DNA of 34,888 nt from Candidatus Faecisoma merdavium (GCA_018716405.1 DVJX01000046.1:1-34888), one strand, 5' to 3'; counted from the first letter of the stretch, positions 1-10,680 are shown. Numbers and translations are program-made. The notes: generated from the sequence alone by a model not told the origin.

Positions 1-2
1 AA

Positions 3-608
3 AGTAAAAAATTAATTGAAAAAATACCAAATTTAAAATATTTTTCATTTCCTAATTATGATTCTCCAACGGGTAAAATTATAGGCGGGCCTTATTTAGG
101 CAAAAATTATATATGTGATGGTTGGTTTAAAGAAGGCGCTGATAAAGTAGATCCTAAAATTGCTTCTTTATATTTTGCTGCTGATAGAAAATATAATATA
201 AATGTAATTAATAAAATTTTAGATGAAGGTTATAATATCATATTAGATAGATATGTTTACTCTAATTTTGCTCATCAAGGCGGTAAAATAAAAGATTCGA
301 ATGAGAGACATAAAATGTATAAATGGTTAGAACAATTAGAATTTGGTTTATTAGAACTGCCAAAGCCAGATATTAAAATATTTTTATATGTTCCATTAGA
401 AGTTTCAATGGAAATAAGAAAAAATAGAAAAGAAACATTTGATCAACATGAATCTAATATTGAACATTTAAAACATGCTGAAAATTCTTATTTAGAAATA
501 GCAGATTTATATGATTTTGTTAAAATAGATTGCACTGTTAATAATAAAATGAAATCAGTAGAAGAAATAAATGATATTATATTTGATTATTTAAAAAAAG
601 TTTTGTAA
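3..608 (+). CDS. tmk: Thymidylate kinase (dTMP kinase), 5' truncated by the window edge
   Basis: Frame 3 is open from the window edge into the listed ORF at 315. Translation has 'SFPNYDSPTGKIIGGPYLG...ILDRYVYSNFAHQGGK', the dTMP kinase DRY/SN(x)AHQG signature. Confidence 0.88.
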   Translation, partial: SKKLIEKIPNLKYFSFPNYDSPTGKIIGGPYLGKNYICDGWFKEGADKVDPKIASLYFAADRKYNINVINKILDEGYNIILDRYVYSNFAHQGGKIKDSNERHKMYKWLEQLEFGLLELPKPDIKIFLYVPLEVSMEIRKNRKETFDQHESNIEHLKHAENSYLEIADLYDFVKIDCTVNNKMKSVEEINDIIFDYLKKVL

Positions 609-624
609 AGAAACTTTTTTTCAT
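593..624 (+). terminator. Rho-independent terminator of tmk
   Basis: AAAAAAAGTTT(593-603)-TGTAAAG-AAACTTTTTTT(611-621). The tmk stop codon lies in the loop. Confidence 0.6.
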
Positions 625-644
625 ATTATTTAATAGGTGATATT

Positions 645-1286
645 TTGAATATAATATCTCATAGAGGAGCAAATATAAGTAAATATAAAAAAAATACTAA
701 ACAAGCATTGTTAACAGCAATTAATCTAGATTTTATAGATGGAATTGAGTTTGATGTAAGAATTACTAAGGATAAAAAAATAGTAATAATACATGATCCA
801 ATTATTAATTTAGTTAGTAATGGTAGTGGTTTAGTTAAAAAATTAAAATATAAAAAATTATTAAAATATAATTTTGGTACTAAAGAAAATCCAAGTAAAA
901 TATGTACTTTAGAAGAGTTGTTAAATAATATTAAAAATAATAAGAAAATATTAATAGAATTAAAAGAGGAGAGTAATGATTATAAACAATTTGTTGATAT
1001 AGTTTATAAGATAATTAAAAAATATAAATTGAATATTTATATTGCAAGCTTTAATTATGAGTTAATTAAATATTTTAGTTTATTTTATAATAAATGTGGA
1101 TTAATTATTGGTAATGGACTTAATTTAGATAAAAAATATAATAATTTTAATTATAATATTTTAAGTTATAAGCATCGTAAAATATATAATAAAAAAGAAA
1201 CTTTTTTATGGACAATTAATGAATATAAAGAAGATTTAACAAATTACAATATAATTACTGATAACCCATATTTATTTAAAAACTAA
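645..1286 (+). CDS. Glycerophosphodiester phosphodiesterase family protein
   Basis: 'ISHRGANISKYKKNTKQALLTAI...DGIEFDVRITKDKKIVIIHDP' matches GDPD motifs (HRG, E-D, HD). TTG start preceded by AGGTGAT. Confidence 0.85.
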   Translation: MNIISHRGANISKYKKNTKQALLTAINLDFIDGIEFDVRITKDKKIVIIHDPIINLVSNGSGLVKKLKYKKLLKYNFGTKENPSKICTLEELLNNIKNNKKILIELKEESNDYKQFVDIVYKIIKKYKLNIYIASFNYELIKYFSLFYNKCGLIIGNGLNLDKKYNNFNYNILSYKHRKIYNKKETFLWTINEYKEDLTNYNIITDNPYLFKN

Positions 1287-1727
1287 TTGTTTTGCTGATT
1301 CTGATATTATTATTGCTTTGTTATCTATATTTAGTATCTTATCAATTATTTCTTTTCTTTTTTTTCTTTTTACCATAATCATTAAAATATCTTTATTTAT
1401 TAAATAAGTATTTTCTAATTTACTTATTTTTTTATATTTTTTGCTTACTACAAATAACATATTATTACCTAATGCAATTTTTTCTTCTAGTAAAGAGCCT
1501 ACGTAACTTCCTATTAATGAACCAATTGCAAAAATTAATATCTTATAGATGTTATTATTTAAAACAACTAAACTTGTTGATATAATCCATATTAAAGATA
1601 ATATGAAATTTAAAATTGCACCTTCTAATTTTTTACCGTTTGATACAATTATTAGTCTTAATGTTCCAATACTATTTTCTAATATTTTACAAATAAATAT
1701 AAATAAATATATCATATAATTCACCAT
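1272..1727 (-). CDS. DUF2179/DUF5698 (UPF0316-like) membrane protein
   Basis: 'FIFICKILENSIGTLRLIIVSNGKKLEGAILNFILSLIWI...GSYVGSLLEEKIALG' resembles the UPF0316 family. 3' end overlaps the GDPD gene convergently. Confidence 0.7.
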   Translation of the reverse strand: MVNYMIYLFIFICKILENSIGTLRLIIVSNGKKLEGAILNFILSLIWIISTSLVVLNNNIYKILIFAIGSLIGSYVGSLLEEKIALGNNMLFVVSKKYKKISKLENTYLINKDILMIMVKRKKRKEIIDKILNIDNKAIIISESAKQLVFK

Positions 1728-1756
1728 TATTATTATGTAATTTTTAAAATAAATTA

Positions 1757-1785
1757 TTGATTAAAGTTTAATTATAATATATAAT
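1757..1785 (+). promoter_or_regulatory. Putative sigma-A promoter of the prepilin-like gene
   Basis: TTGATT(1757-1762)-17 nt-TATAAT(1780-1785), upstream of an SD-like GAGGTGATGGT and ATG at 1814. Confidence 0.5.
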
Positions 1786-1813
1786 TGTTATAGATAATAT
1801 ATGAGGTGATGGT

Positions 1814-2899
1814 ATGAAAAAAGGTTTTACATTAGTTGAATTACTAGCAGTAATAGTTATTTTGGGCGTGTTAACATTAATAACATTTCCTATAATCGAT
1901 GGAACTATAAAAAATAGTAAAGAAAAAGCATTAGCAAGTACAATTAAAAGTATTGAAGATGCAGCATATAATTATAGTACTAAAAATGATATAGGGTATC
2001 AAACATATTATAAAAAAATAACTTTAGATGAACTAGCTAAATCAGGACTTTTAGATAATGAAATAATTAACCCTGTAACAAATAACAAAATGAATGGATG
2101 TGTATTATATAAATGGGTTGAAGAATATAAGCAATATGAATTTAAATATGATGAAGAATGCAATAATACAGTCCCAGATTCAATATCATTTGCCGAAGAT
2201 TCATGGGAAACAATACATACTATAGTTGAAATGGGATTAGCAAGTGATTTTTATAATGTTGGAGATACAAAGGAAGTTGCTATAGATGGTTATACAAATG
2301 GAAGCGAATCTACATTTACAGTAAGAATAGCAAATATGTCAACTCCAGCAGAGTGTAGTAATGAAGGTTTTTCTCAAACGGCATGTGGATTTGTAGTAGA
2401 ATTTGTTGATATTATAGCAACTATTGCCATAAATTCTAGTGAATCTAATGCGAATGGATGGCCAGCAAGTGAAATGTATAGTTTTGTAAATAATACAATA
2501 TATAACTCTTTACCAACTGAATTAAAAAATATTATAATTAATACATATTCAGTATCAGGTCACGGGAGTTCTGATTCTTATAATTTTACTTCTACAGATA
2601 AATTATATTTATTTTCGACAAAAGAAGTTTGGGGAAAAGATGGTGAAAGTAATACCATATCTGGCGATAGTGCTGAATATGAAACTAGACAATTAGATTA
2701 TTATAAAAATAAAGAAACTACAACTGATAATTATTCGGGTGCTATAAAAAATTATCAAGACGAAGCGTATATATGGTGGTTACGTACAGCTCAATCTTCT
2801 GATTTTAGAAATTTCTATTGCGTTGATTCATTAGGCTCATGGGCTTTAGGTTATCCTTATTATACATATGGTCTAGCTCCATCTTTCAGAATAGGTTAA
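1814..2899 (+). CDS. Prepilin-type N-terminal cleavage/methylation domain protein with C-terminal DUF6273-like domain
   Basis: 'MKKGFTLVELLAVIVILGVLTLITFPII' is a type IV (pseudo)pilin signal. C-terminal 'NGWPASEMYSFVNNTIYNSLPTELKNIIINTYSVSGHG...YIWWLRTAQ...YGLAPSFRIG' is DUF6273-like. Confidence 0.8.
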   Translation: MKKGFTLVELLAVIVILGVLTLITFPIIDGTIKNSKEKALASTIKSIEDAAYNYSTKNDIGYQTYYKKITLDELAKSGLLDNEIINPVTNNKMNGCVLYKWVEEYKQYEFKYDEECNNTVPDSISFAEDSWETIHTIVEMGLASDFYNVGDTKEVAIDGYTNGSESTFTVRIANMSTPAECSNEGFSQTACGFVVEFVDIIATIAINSSESNANGWPASEMYSFVNNTIYNSLPTELKNIIINTYSVSGHGSSDSYNFTSTDKLYLFSTKEVWGKDGESNTISGDSAEYETRQLDYYKNKETTTDNYSGAIKNYQDEAYIWWLRTAQSSDFRNFYCVDSLGSWALGYPYYTYGLAPSFRIG

Positions 2900-2928
2900 A
2901 CAAAATTAATAAATTATAATTAAAAATT

Positions 2929-2964
2929 CTGATAAATATATCAAAGATGTTTATCAGTTTTTTT
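2929..2964 (+). terminator. Rho-independent terminator
   Basis: CTGATAAA(2929-2936)...TTTATCAG(2950-2957) followed by a T tract. Confidence 0.7.
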
Positions 2965-2979
2965 ATAAAATTTTATTTT

Positions 2980-3006
2980 TTAGCACTCATATATTGACAA
3001 TGCTAA
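2980..3006 (+). promoter_or_regulatory. CIRCE element (HrcA operator)
   Basis: TTAGCACTC-N9-CAATGCTAA against consensus TTAGCACTC-N9-GAGTGCTAA: left arm 9/9, right arm 7/9; directly upstream of hrcA. Confidence 0.88.
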
Positions 3007-3022
3007 CATATAATAGTATAAT
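2994..3022 (+). promoter_or_regulatory. Sigma-A promoter of the heat-shock operon
   Basis: TTGACA(2994-2999)-17 nt-TATAAT(3017-3022), perfect consensus hexamers overlapping the CIRCE. Confidence 0.85.
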
Positions 3023-3065
3023 GAAATAGCAGTTAAGAAAATAGACTGCTAAAAGGTGGTGATTT

Positions 3066-4058
3066 ATGTTAAATAATAGACAAACTAAATTGCTAAAAAT
3101 TATTGTAGAAGATTATGTTAAAACTGCTAGACCAGTAAGTTCTAAAGCGATATGTGATATTTTAAATTGTTCTAGTGCAACAATAAGAAATGAAATGAGT
3201 TATTTAGAAGAGACTGGATTATTAGAAAAAACGCATATATCTTCAGGTAGAGTTCCTAGTGAAAAAGGGTATCGATATTATGTTGACCATATTTTAGAAC
3301 CTAAAGAATTAACTGGTGAAGATATGTTAAAATTACAAACAATTGTTAATAATTCATCATTAATGTTAGATGACTATATAACTAAAAGTATGGAAATAGT
3401 ATCAGAGATGACAAATTTAACAGCAATAGTTTTAGGAAAATCTTCTAAAGATAATTGTGTTAGTAAAGTAGAGGTTGTTCCTATTAATGAACATAATTTA
3501 ATTGCAATCGTTATAACTGACAAAGGACATGTTGAACATAAAAATTTAACTATCAAGGAAAATGTTTCAATAAATGATATTAAACAAACAGTAGATTTGA
3601 TTAATAAAATGATTATTGGCACACAATTAAATGAGGTAGGTAAAGTATTAGAATATGAGGTAAAACCTATTATTGCTAGATATGTAAAACAACATGAAGT
3701 ATTATACAATGCTTTTTACACAGCATTCACTGATTTTACTAAAGAATCAGTTACAATGACAGGAAGAAAAAATTTATTAATGCAACCAGAATTTAATAAT
3801 GCTGATAAAATAAGAGACATCATCAGTAAATTTGAAGATAAAGAAATAGTTGATAAAATAGAAGAAAATGATAATGGTATCAATATATATATTGGTAGTG
3901 AAACAGAATTTGATGATGATGTAACAATCGTTAAGATGAAATATGAAGCAAATGGTGAAGAAGGAACTGTTGCTTTAGTAGGTCCAAAAAGAATGGAATA
4001 TGATAAAGTTATTGCTTTATTAGAATATATTAAAGAAAATATGAAAGAAGGTAATTAA
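3066..4058 (+). CDS. hrcA: Heat-inducible transcription repressor HrcA
   Basis: 'MLNNRQTKLLKIIVEDYVKTARPVSSKAI...SSATIRNEMSYLEETGLLEKTHISSGRVPSEKGYRYYVD'; upstream CIRCE and grpE-dnaK-dnaJ downstream. Confidence 0.96.
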   Translation: MLNNRQTKLLKIIVEDYVKTARPVSSKAICDILNCSSATIRNEMSYLEETGLLEKTHISSGRVPSEKGYRYYVDHILEPKELTGEDMLKLQTIVNNSSLMLDDYITKSMEIVSEMTNLTAIVLGKSSKDNCVSKVEVVPINEHNLIAIVITDKGHVEHKNLTIKENVSINDIKQTVDLINKMIIGTQLNEVGKVLEYEVKPIIARYVKQHEVLYNAFYTAFTDFTKESVTMTGRKNLLMQPEFNNADKIRDIISKFEDKEIVDKIEENDNGINIYIGSETEFDDDVTIVKMKYEANGEEGTVALVGPKRMEYDKVIALLEYIKENMKEGN

Positions 4059-4059
4059 A

Positions 4060-4710
4060 TTGGAAGAAGAAAAGAAACATCCAGAACATGAAAATCATAA
4101 ACATCATGAACATAAACATGAAGAATGTAAATGTCATGAACATCATGAACATAAACGCGAGGAATGCAAATGCCATGAACATCATGAACATAAACACGAA
4201 GATTGCAAGTGTCATGAACATCATGAACATAAACATGAAGAATGCAAATGTCATGAACATCCAGAGCCACCTCATGAAAAAAGAATTAAAGAATTAGAAG
4301 ATAGTTTATTAAGAAGCAAAGCTGAATTTATAAATTATCGTAAGAGATTAGAAGAAGAACAATCAAGATTATTAAAATATTGTAATGAAGATTTAATTAA
4401 AGAAACATTACCTATTTTAGATAATTTTGAAAGAGCTATTAAAATGGATGATACTAATTTAGATGATGAAGTATCTAAATTCCTATCAGGATTTAAAATG
4501 ATTTATTGTAATTTAGTAAACATTTTAAAAAATTATGGTGTCATTGAAATAGATGGCAACAATAAACCTTTTGATCCAACATATCATGAAGCTATTATGA
4601 CTGAAAAACGTGATGGTGTCCAATCAGGTATGGTACTTGAAGTACTACAAAAAGGTTATATTTTAAAAGATAGAGTTATTAGACCAGCAATGGTTAAAGT
4701 TAGTGAATAA
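4060..4710 (+). CDS. grpE: Nucleotide exchange factor GrpE with a His/Cys-rich N-terminal extension
   Basis: 'EFINYRKRLEEEQSRLLKYCNEDLIKETLPILDNFERAI...GVIEIDGNNKPFDPTYHEAIMTEK...VLEVLQKGYILKDRVIRPAMVKVSE' is GrpE. TTG start. N-terminus is unusual (see findings). Confidence 0.94.
   Translation: MEEEKKHPEHENHKHHEHKHEECKCHEHHEHKREECKCHEHHEHKHEDCKCHEHHEHKHEECKCHEHPEPPHEKRIKELEDSLLRSKAEFINYRKRLEEEQSRLLKYCNEDLIKETLPILDNFERAIKMDDTNLDDEVSKFLSGFKMIYCNLVNILKNYGVIEIDGNNKPFDPTYHEAIMTEKRDGVQSGMVLEVLQKGYILKDRVIRPAMVKVSE
4102..4257 (+). repeat. In-frame tandem repeat, 4 x 39 bp (13 aa: HHEHKHEECKCHE)
   Basis: Four consecutive 13-aa units HHEHKHEECKCHE / HHEHKREECKCHE / HHEHKHEDCKCHE / HHEHKHEECKCHE inside grpE. 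Confidence 0.93.
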
Positions 4711-4720
4711 GGAAAGGTGA

Positions 4721-6540
<1,820 letters not shown>

Positions 6541-6541
<1 letters not shown>

Positions 6542-6569
6542 GGAAGTTCTAGGATAACTAGAACTTTCT
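6541..6569 (+). other. Intercistronic RNA hairpin between dnaK and the M3 peptidase
   Basis: AAGTTCTAG(6544-6552)-GATAA-CTAGAACTT(6558-6566), extendable to about 12 bp with one G-U pair. No downstream T tract, so not an obvious terminator. Confidence 0.6.
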
Positions 6570-6586
6570 AGTGTAAAGGAGAATAT

Positions 6587-8380
6587 ATGGGAAAATTACA
6601 AAAAACAAGAGATGAAATAGAAACTAAGTATACATGGGATTTAACATTAATCTATAAAACAGATGCATATTTTGAAAAGGATTATGAAAGAGTAAGTAAA
6701 GAAATAAATGATATAACTAGATATAAAGGTATTTTAGTTAAAAATGCTAGTAATTTATTAGGGTATTTAAAATTATCTAATGAATTAGAAAGAAAATTAT
6801 ATAAATTATATTACTATGCTAATTTAAAAAATGATCAAGATACTACTAATACTAAATATCAAGCAATGTTAGGCAAAGTTAAAAATTTATTAACTAAGTT
6901 TGAAGAACTAGATGCTTATGCCCAGCCAGAATTAATGAGTATTGATTATAGTATAATTGAAAAATATTATGAAGAAGAAAAAGAATTAAAAGAATATGAA
7001 TTTGTTTTAAGTAATTTATTTAGATTTAAAAAGCATATTTTATCTAAAGAAGTTGAAGAAGTCTTATCATCTTTAAGTAATTCATTAAATAATAGTAGTG
7101 AAACTTACGAATTATTAACTGATTCAGATATGAAGTTTGGGAAAATATTAGATGAAAATAATGAAGAAGTAGAACTAACAGAAAGTAATTATAGTGTATT
7201 TTTACATTCTAAAGATAGAAGAGTAAGAAAAGAAGCTTTTAATAAGATATTAACTACTTATGGTGAATATAAAAATACTATTAGTTCAACTTTTGCTGGT
7301 AATGTTGATACATTAACAACTTTAGCTAAATTAAAAAAATATGATTCTAGTTTAGAAGCTGCTTTATTTAGTGATAATGTAGATAAAGAAGTATATAATA
7401 ATTTAATTAAAACTGTTAAAGATAATTTAAATGTATTATATAAATATTTTAAATTAAAAAAAGATTTCTTAAAATTAGATGAGTTTCATTTATATGATCA
7501 ATATGTTGATTTAGTAGAAGAAAACACTAAACAGTATACATTTCTTGAAGCTAAAGATTTAGTAATTGAAGCTTTAAGTGTATTAGGTGAAGATTATATC
7601 AAAAATTTAAATAAAGCATTTGATGAAAGATGGATTGATGTATATAATAATAAAGGAAAAAGGGGAGGAGCTTATTCTAGTGGATTTTATGATACTAAAC
7701 CTTATGTTTTATTAAACTATGAAGGCACTATTAATGATGTATCTACTTTAGCTCATGAATTAGGTCATTCTATGCATACTTATTACTCTTGTTTAAATAA
7801 TCCTTACCAATATTCTTCTTACAAAATATTTGTTGCTGAAGTAGCATCAACTGTAAATGAATTATTATTGAATTTTCATTTATTAAATAAAGGAAGTAAA
7901 GAAGATAAAAAATATATTTTAAGTAATTTAATGAATTTATTTAAAGCTACTATTTATAGACAAACTATGTTTGCAGAATTTGAAAGAGATATGCATAATT
8001 TAAAAGAACAAGGTGGCGTATTAACTAACGAAGTATTGTGTGATAATTATTACAAATTAAATTTAGATTATTTCGGACCTGATGTAGTAGTTGATGATGA
8101 AATAAAATACGAATGGGAAAGAATACCACATTTCTATTATAATTTTTATGTTTATAAATATGCTATAGGTTTATCTTGTGCATGTTATATTGTGGATAAC
8201 ATATTAAATAAAAAAGAATATGCTTTAGAAAATTATTTAAAATTCTTAAGTAGTGGAGGATCTGATTATCCAATTAATGAACTTAAAATAGCTGGTATTG
8301 ATGTTACTAAAAAAGATGTTATTGAATCAGCAATTAAAATGTTTGATAATTTTATTGAACAATTTAAAGAACTTATGTAA
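6587..8380 (+). CDS. pepF: Oligoendopeptidase F (M3 family metallopeptidase)
   Basis: 'DVSTLAHELGHSMHTYYSCLNNPYQYSSYKIFVAEVASTVNELLL' has HExxH and M3 context, 597 aa. Confidence 0.9.
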   Translation: MGKLQKTRDEIETKYTWDLTLIYKTDAYFEKDYERVSKEINDITRYKGILVKNASNLLGYLKLSNELERKLYKLYYYANLKNDQDTTNTKYQAMLGKVKNLLTKFEELDAYAQPELMSIDYSIIEKYYEEEKELKEYEFVLSNLFRFKKHILSKEVEEVLSSLSNSLNNSSETYELLTDSDMKFGKILDENNEEVELTESNYSVFLHSKDRRVRKEAFNKILTTYGEYKNTISSTFAGNVDTLTTLAKLKKYDSSLEAALFSDNVDKEVYNNLIKTVKDNLNVLYKYFKLKKDFLKLDEFHLYDQYVDLVEENTKQYTFLEAKDLVIEALSVLGEDYIKNLNKAFDERWIDVYNNKGKRGGAYSSGFYDTKPYVLLNYEGTINDVSTLAHELGHSMHTYYSCLNNPYQYSSYKIFVAEVASTVNELLLNFHLLNKGSKEDKKYILSNLMNLFKATIYRQTMFAEFERDMHNLKEQGGVLTNEVLCDNYYKLNLDYFGPDVVVDDEIKYEWERIPHFYYNFYVYKYAIGLSCACYIVDNILNKKEYALENYLKFLSSGGSDYPINELKIAGIDVTKKDVIESAIKMFDNFIEQFKELM

Positions 8381-8392
8381 GAAGGTGTTGTT

Positions 8393-9478
8393 ATGAAAAA
8401 AGATTATTATGAAATATTAGGAGTTAGTAAGTCAGCTAGTCAAGATGAAATAAAATCAGCTTTTAGAAAACTAGCTAAGAAATACCATCCAGATGTTTCT
8501 AAAGAAGAAAATGCTGCTGAAAAATTTAAGGAATGCCAAGAAGCATATGCTGTATTATCTGATGAAAATAAAAGAAAACAATATGATCAATTTGGTCATG
8601 CTGCATTTGAAAATAATGGTGCTGGTGGTTATGACTTCTCTGGTTTTGATTTTTCAGATATATTTGGGGATATATTTGGTTCAGGTTTTGGTTTTAACTT
8701 TGGCGGTGGTTCTAGAGGTAAATCAAGAGGACGAGATAAAGTTATGCGTGTTGATTTAACTTTTGAAGAAGCTGCTTTTGGTACCAAAAAAACAATTAAT
8801 TTAGATATATATACTGATTGTAGTGAATGTCATGGTAAAGGTGGATTTGATGAAGAAGTTTGTTCAACTTGTCATGGTACAGGTACTGTAGCTGCTGAAC
8901 AAAGAACTTTATTTGGAACATTTATGACAAAAACAACTTGTCCTAAATGTAAGGGTAAAGGTAGATCTTATAAAAAAAGTTGTAGCAAATGTTCTTCTAC
9001 TGGTAAAGTAAAGGTAAATAAAGATATAGAAGTTAAAATACCTGCTGGAGTTGATACTGGCAATCAACAAAGAGTATCTGGTTATGGAGAATATAGTGAA
9101 TATGGTAATGGTGATTTATATTTAGAATATCGTGTATTGCCTCATGAATTATTCCAAAGAGATGGTAATGACATTTATTTAGAAGTACCTTTAACTATTA
9201 CTGATGCAGTTTTAGGATGTAAAAAAGAAATTCCTACTATAAGTGGAAATGTTAAATTAACTATTGAACCAGGAAGTAATACAGGCGATAAATTGAGATT
9301 AAAAGGAAAAGGTATTGAAGATGTTCATAGTTACCGAAAAGGTGATATGTATGTTGTCTTAAATGTAGTTGTTCCAGACAAATTATCACGCGATCAAAAG
9401 AAATTATTTGAACAATTAGCTAAAACTGATTTGGAAACTAAAGAATTTAACAAGTTTAATAATTATATGAAAAAATAA
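8393..9478 (+). CDS. dnaJ: Chaperone protein DnaJ
   Basis: J-domain '[32 protein letters not shown]', G/F region and four CxxCxGxG-type zinc motifs. Confidence 0.97.
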   Translation: MKKDYYEILGVSKSASQDEIKSAFRKLAKKYHPDVSKEENAAEKFKECQEAYAVLSDENKRKQYDQFGHAAFENNGAGGYDFSGFDFSDIFGDIFGSGFGFNFGGGSRGKSRGRDKVMRVDLTFEEAAFGTKKTINLDIYTDCSECHGKGGFDEEVCSTCHGTGTVAAEQRTLFGTFMTKTTCPKCKGKGRSYKKSCSKCSSTGKVKVNKDIEVKIPAGVDTGNQQRVSGYGEYSEYGNGDLYLEYRVLPHELFQRDGNDIYLEVPLTITDAVLGCKKEIPTISGNVKLTIEPGSNTGDKLRLKGKGIEDVHSYRKGDMYVVLNVVVPDKLSRDQKKLFEQLAKTDLETKEFNKFNNYMKK

Positions 9479-9504
9479 GGACTAAGCGTCCTTATTTATT
9501 TTTA
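9473..9504. terminator. Bidirectional rho-independent terminator between convergent dnaJ and the downstream minus-strand gene
   Basis: AAATAAGGAC(9473-9482)-TAAGC-GTCCTTATTT(9488-9497), perfect 10-bp stem. dnaJ TAA (9476-9478) and the minus-strand TAG (9482-9484) both lie within the hairpin. Confidence 0.8.
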
Positions 9505-10663
9505 TTTCTATAAATTTATAATCATTTTTATATTGTTCAAAATAGTTTTTAAAATCTTCATCTAATAATGGATTTTCAGTTATTACATATCTATTAAATG
9601 ATATTGTTGTTAATTTTGGATAACTCGTTTTAAAATTATCTATTTCATTTGGATATAAGAATTCGATTAATGATAGGATAGTGTTATAAGTTAAATTAGA
9701 TAAATTATTTTTTTCAGCAATAACAATGGTTGTTGTTTTTTCGTCTCCTTGTTTATATAATTTTAAATTTCCTTTTTCAATTATTGCAGTTCCAGACTCT
9801 TTTAGAAAACTTTCTTGTTCTTTTAAGTCATTAATTTCGATATACATAGTTTTTAAACTTGAAGTGTCTATTTTTTTATCAATATTTATAGTTATTTCAG
9901 TTCCATTTTCAGTTTGTACTATAGTTATTCCATCAATATTAGTTACAGTTAAATCAACTGAATTTAATAATGAAATTACTTCATTTTCTTCTAAACCATG
10001 TAACATTCCTATACTATCCATAATTATTAAATATAAATTATAATATATATCGTCGTTATTATCTAAAAATTTAAAACTTCTATTTTCTAATGTAAATATA
10101 TACTGTTTAGTACTAATATCTTCTGTATTTTCTATATCTATTTTGTTAACATCCACAATAATTTTATTATCAATAACTTTTGCTACACAATTGTATCCTA
10201 AAGTTTTTAAATTTTGTAATCCACTATGATTATTAAATTTATTAACAATATCATTTAATGTAATTTTTGTTTCAATATTATCAACTGGCTTATTTGGTGT
10301 GGGATTAGGAACATTGTTTGATTTATTAAAAAAAACAAAATATAATATGACTATTACAATAATTGTTATACAAAGCACTAAAGGAATTATAAATTTATTA
10401 ATTTTTCTCTTTGACTTATTTTCACTTTTTATATTATCAATATTATTATTTATTTGTTTAGATTCTAAATTATTATTTTCAATATTTGCTTCTTTAGAAT
10501 CTAAATTATTGTTTTCAATTAATTCTTCAATCTTAATTATTTCGTTTGGATTTAATGGATTAACAATATTTAATTTATTAACTAATGAATTTGTATTTTG
10601 TATAGGTTGAACTGAATTATTTGATTGGTTGTTATTCATATCATTTAATGAATTATTATTCAT
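9482..10663 (-). CDS. Hypothetical single-pass membrane protein with Asn-rich cytoplasmic N-terminus
   Basis: 393-aa ORF; Asn-rich N-terminal region, one TM segment 'FIIPLVLCITIIVIVILYFVFF', then a predicted extracytoplasmic domain. No family recognised. Confidence 0.7.
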   Translation of the reverse strand: MNNNSLNDMNNNQSNNSVQPIQNTNSLVNKLNIVNPLNPNEIIKIEELIENNNLDSKEANIENNNLESKQINNNIDNIKSENKSKRKINKFIIPLVLCITIIVIVILYFVFFNKSNNVPNPTPNKPVDNIETKITLNDIVNKFNNHSGLQNLKTLGYNCVAKVIDNKIIVDVNKIDIENTEDISTKQYIFTLENRSFKFLDNNDDIYYNLYLIIMDSIGMLHGLEENEVISLLNSVDLTVTNIDGITIVQTENGTEITINIDKKIDTSSLKTMYIEINDLKEQESFLKESGTAIIEKGNLKLYKQGDEKTTTIVIAEKNNLSNLTYNTILSLIEFLYPNEIDNFKTSYPKLTTISFNRYVITENPLLDEDFKNYFEQYKNDYKFIEIKINKDA

Positions 10664-10680
10664 ATTATCTATCCTCTTTT

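Noticed and set aside
2770-2896. Full diversity-generating retroelement
   Set aside because: Only a possible target-like domain is present; no reverse transcriptase, accessory gene or template repeat was found in the window, so this is kept only as a hypothesis in findings.
3374-3709. Antisense ORF within hrcA
   Set aside because: Opposite-strand shadow of a confident conserved CDS; no RBS or recognisable domain.
4102-4257. Possible CRISPR array (39-bp direct repeats)
   Set aside because: Repeats are contiguous with no spacers, in-frame within grpE, and encode a regular peptide; it is a coding tandem repeat.
4030-4297. Overlapping ORFs at 4030..4275 (-), 4055..4270 (-) and 4088..4297 (+)
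   Set aside because: These are alternative-frame readings of the grpE 39-bp tandem repeat. The repeat length is a multiple of 3, which keeps several frames open and gives low-complexity Met/Phe- or Asn/Met-rich products. The grpE frame is continuous with the conserved domain.
8493-8759. Out-of-frame + strand ORF inside dnaJ
   Set aside because: Frame-shifted reading of the J-domain and G/F region; no independent evidence.
9726-10610. Plus-strand ORFs 9726..10043 and 10299..10610 opposite the Asn-rich membrane protein
   Set aside because: Shadows of the longer minus-strand ORF, which has a promoter, an SD (GAGGATAG) and a terminator.
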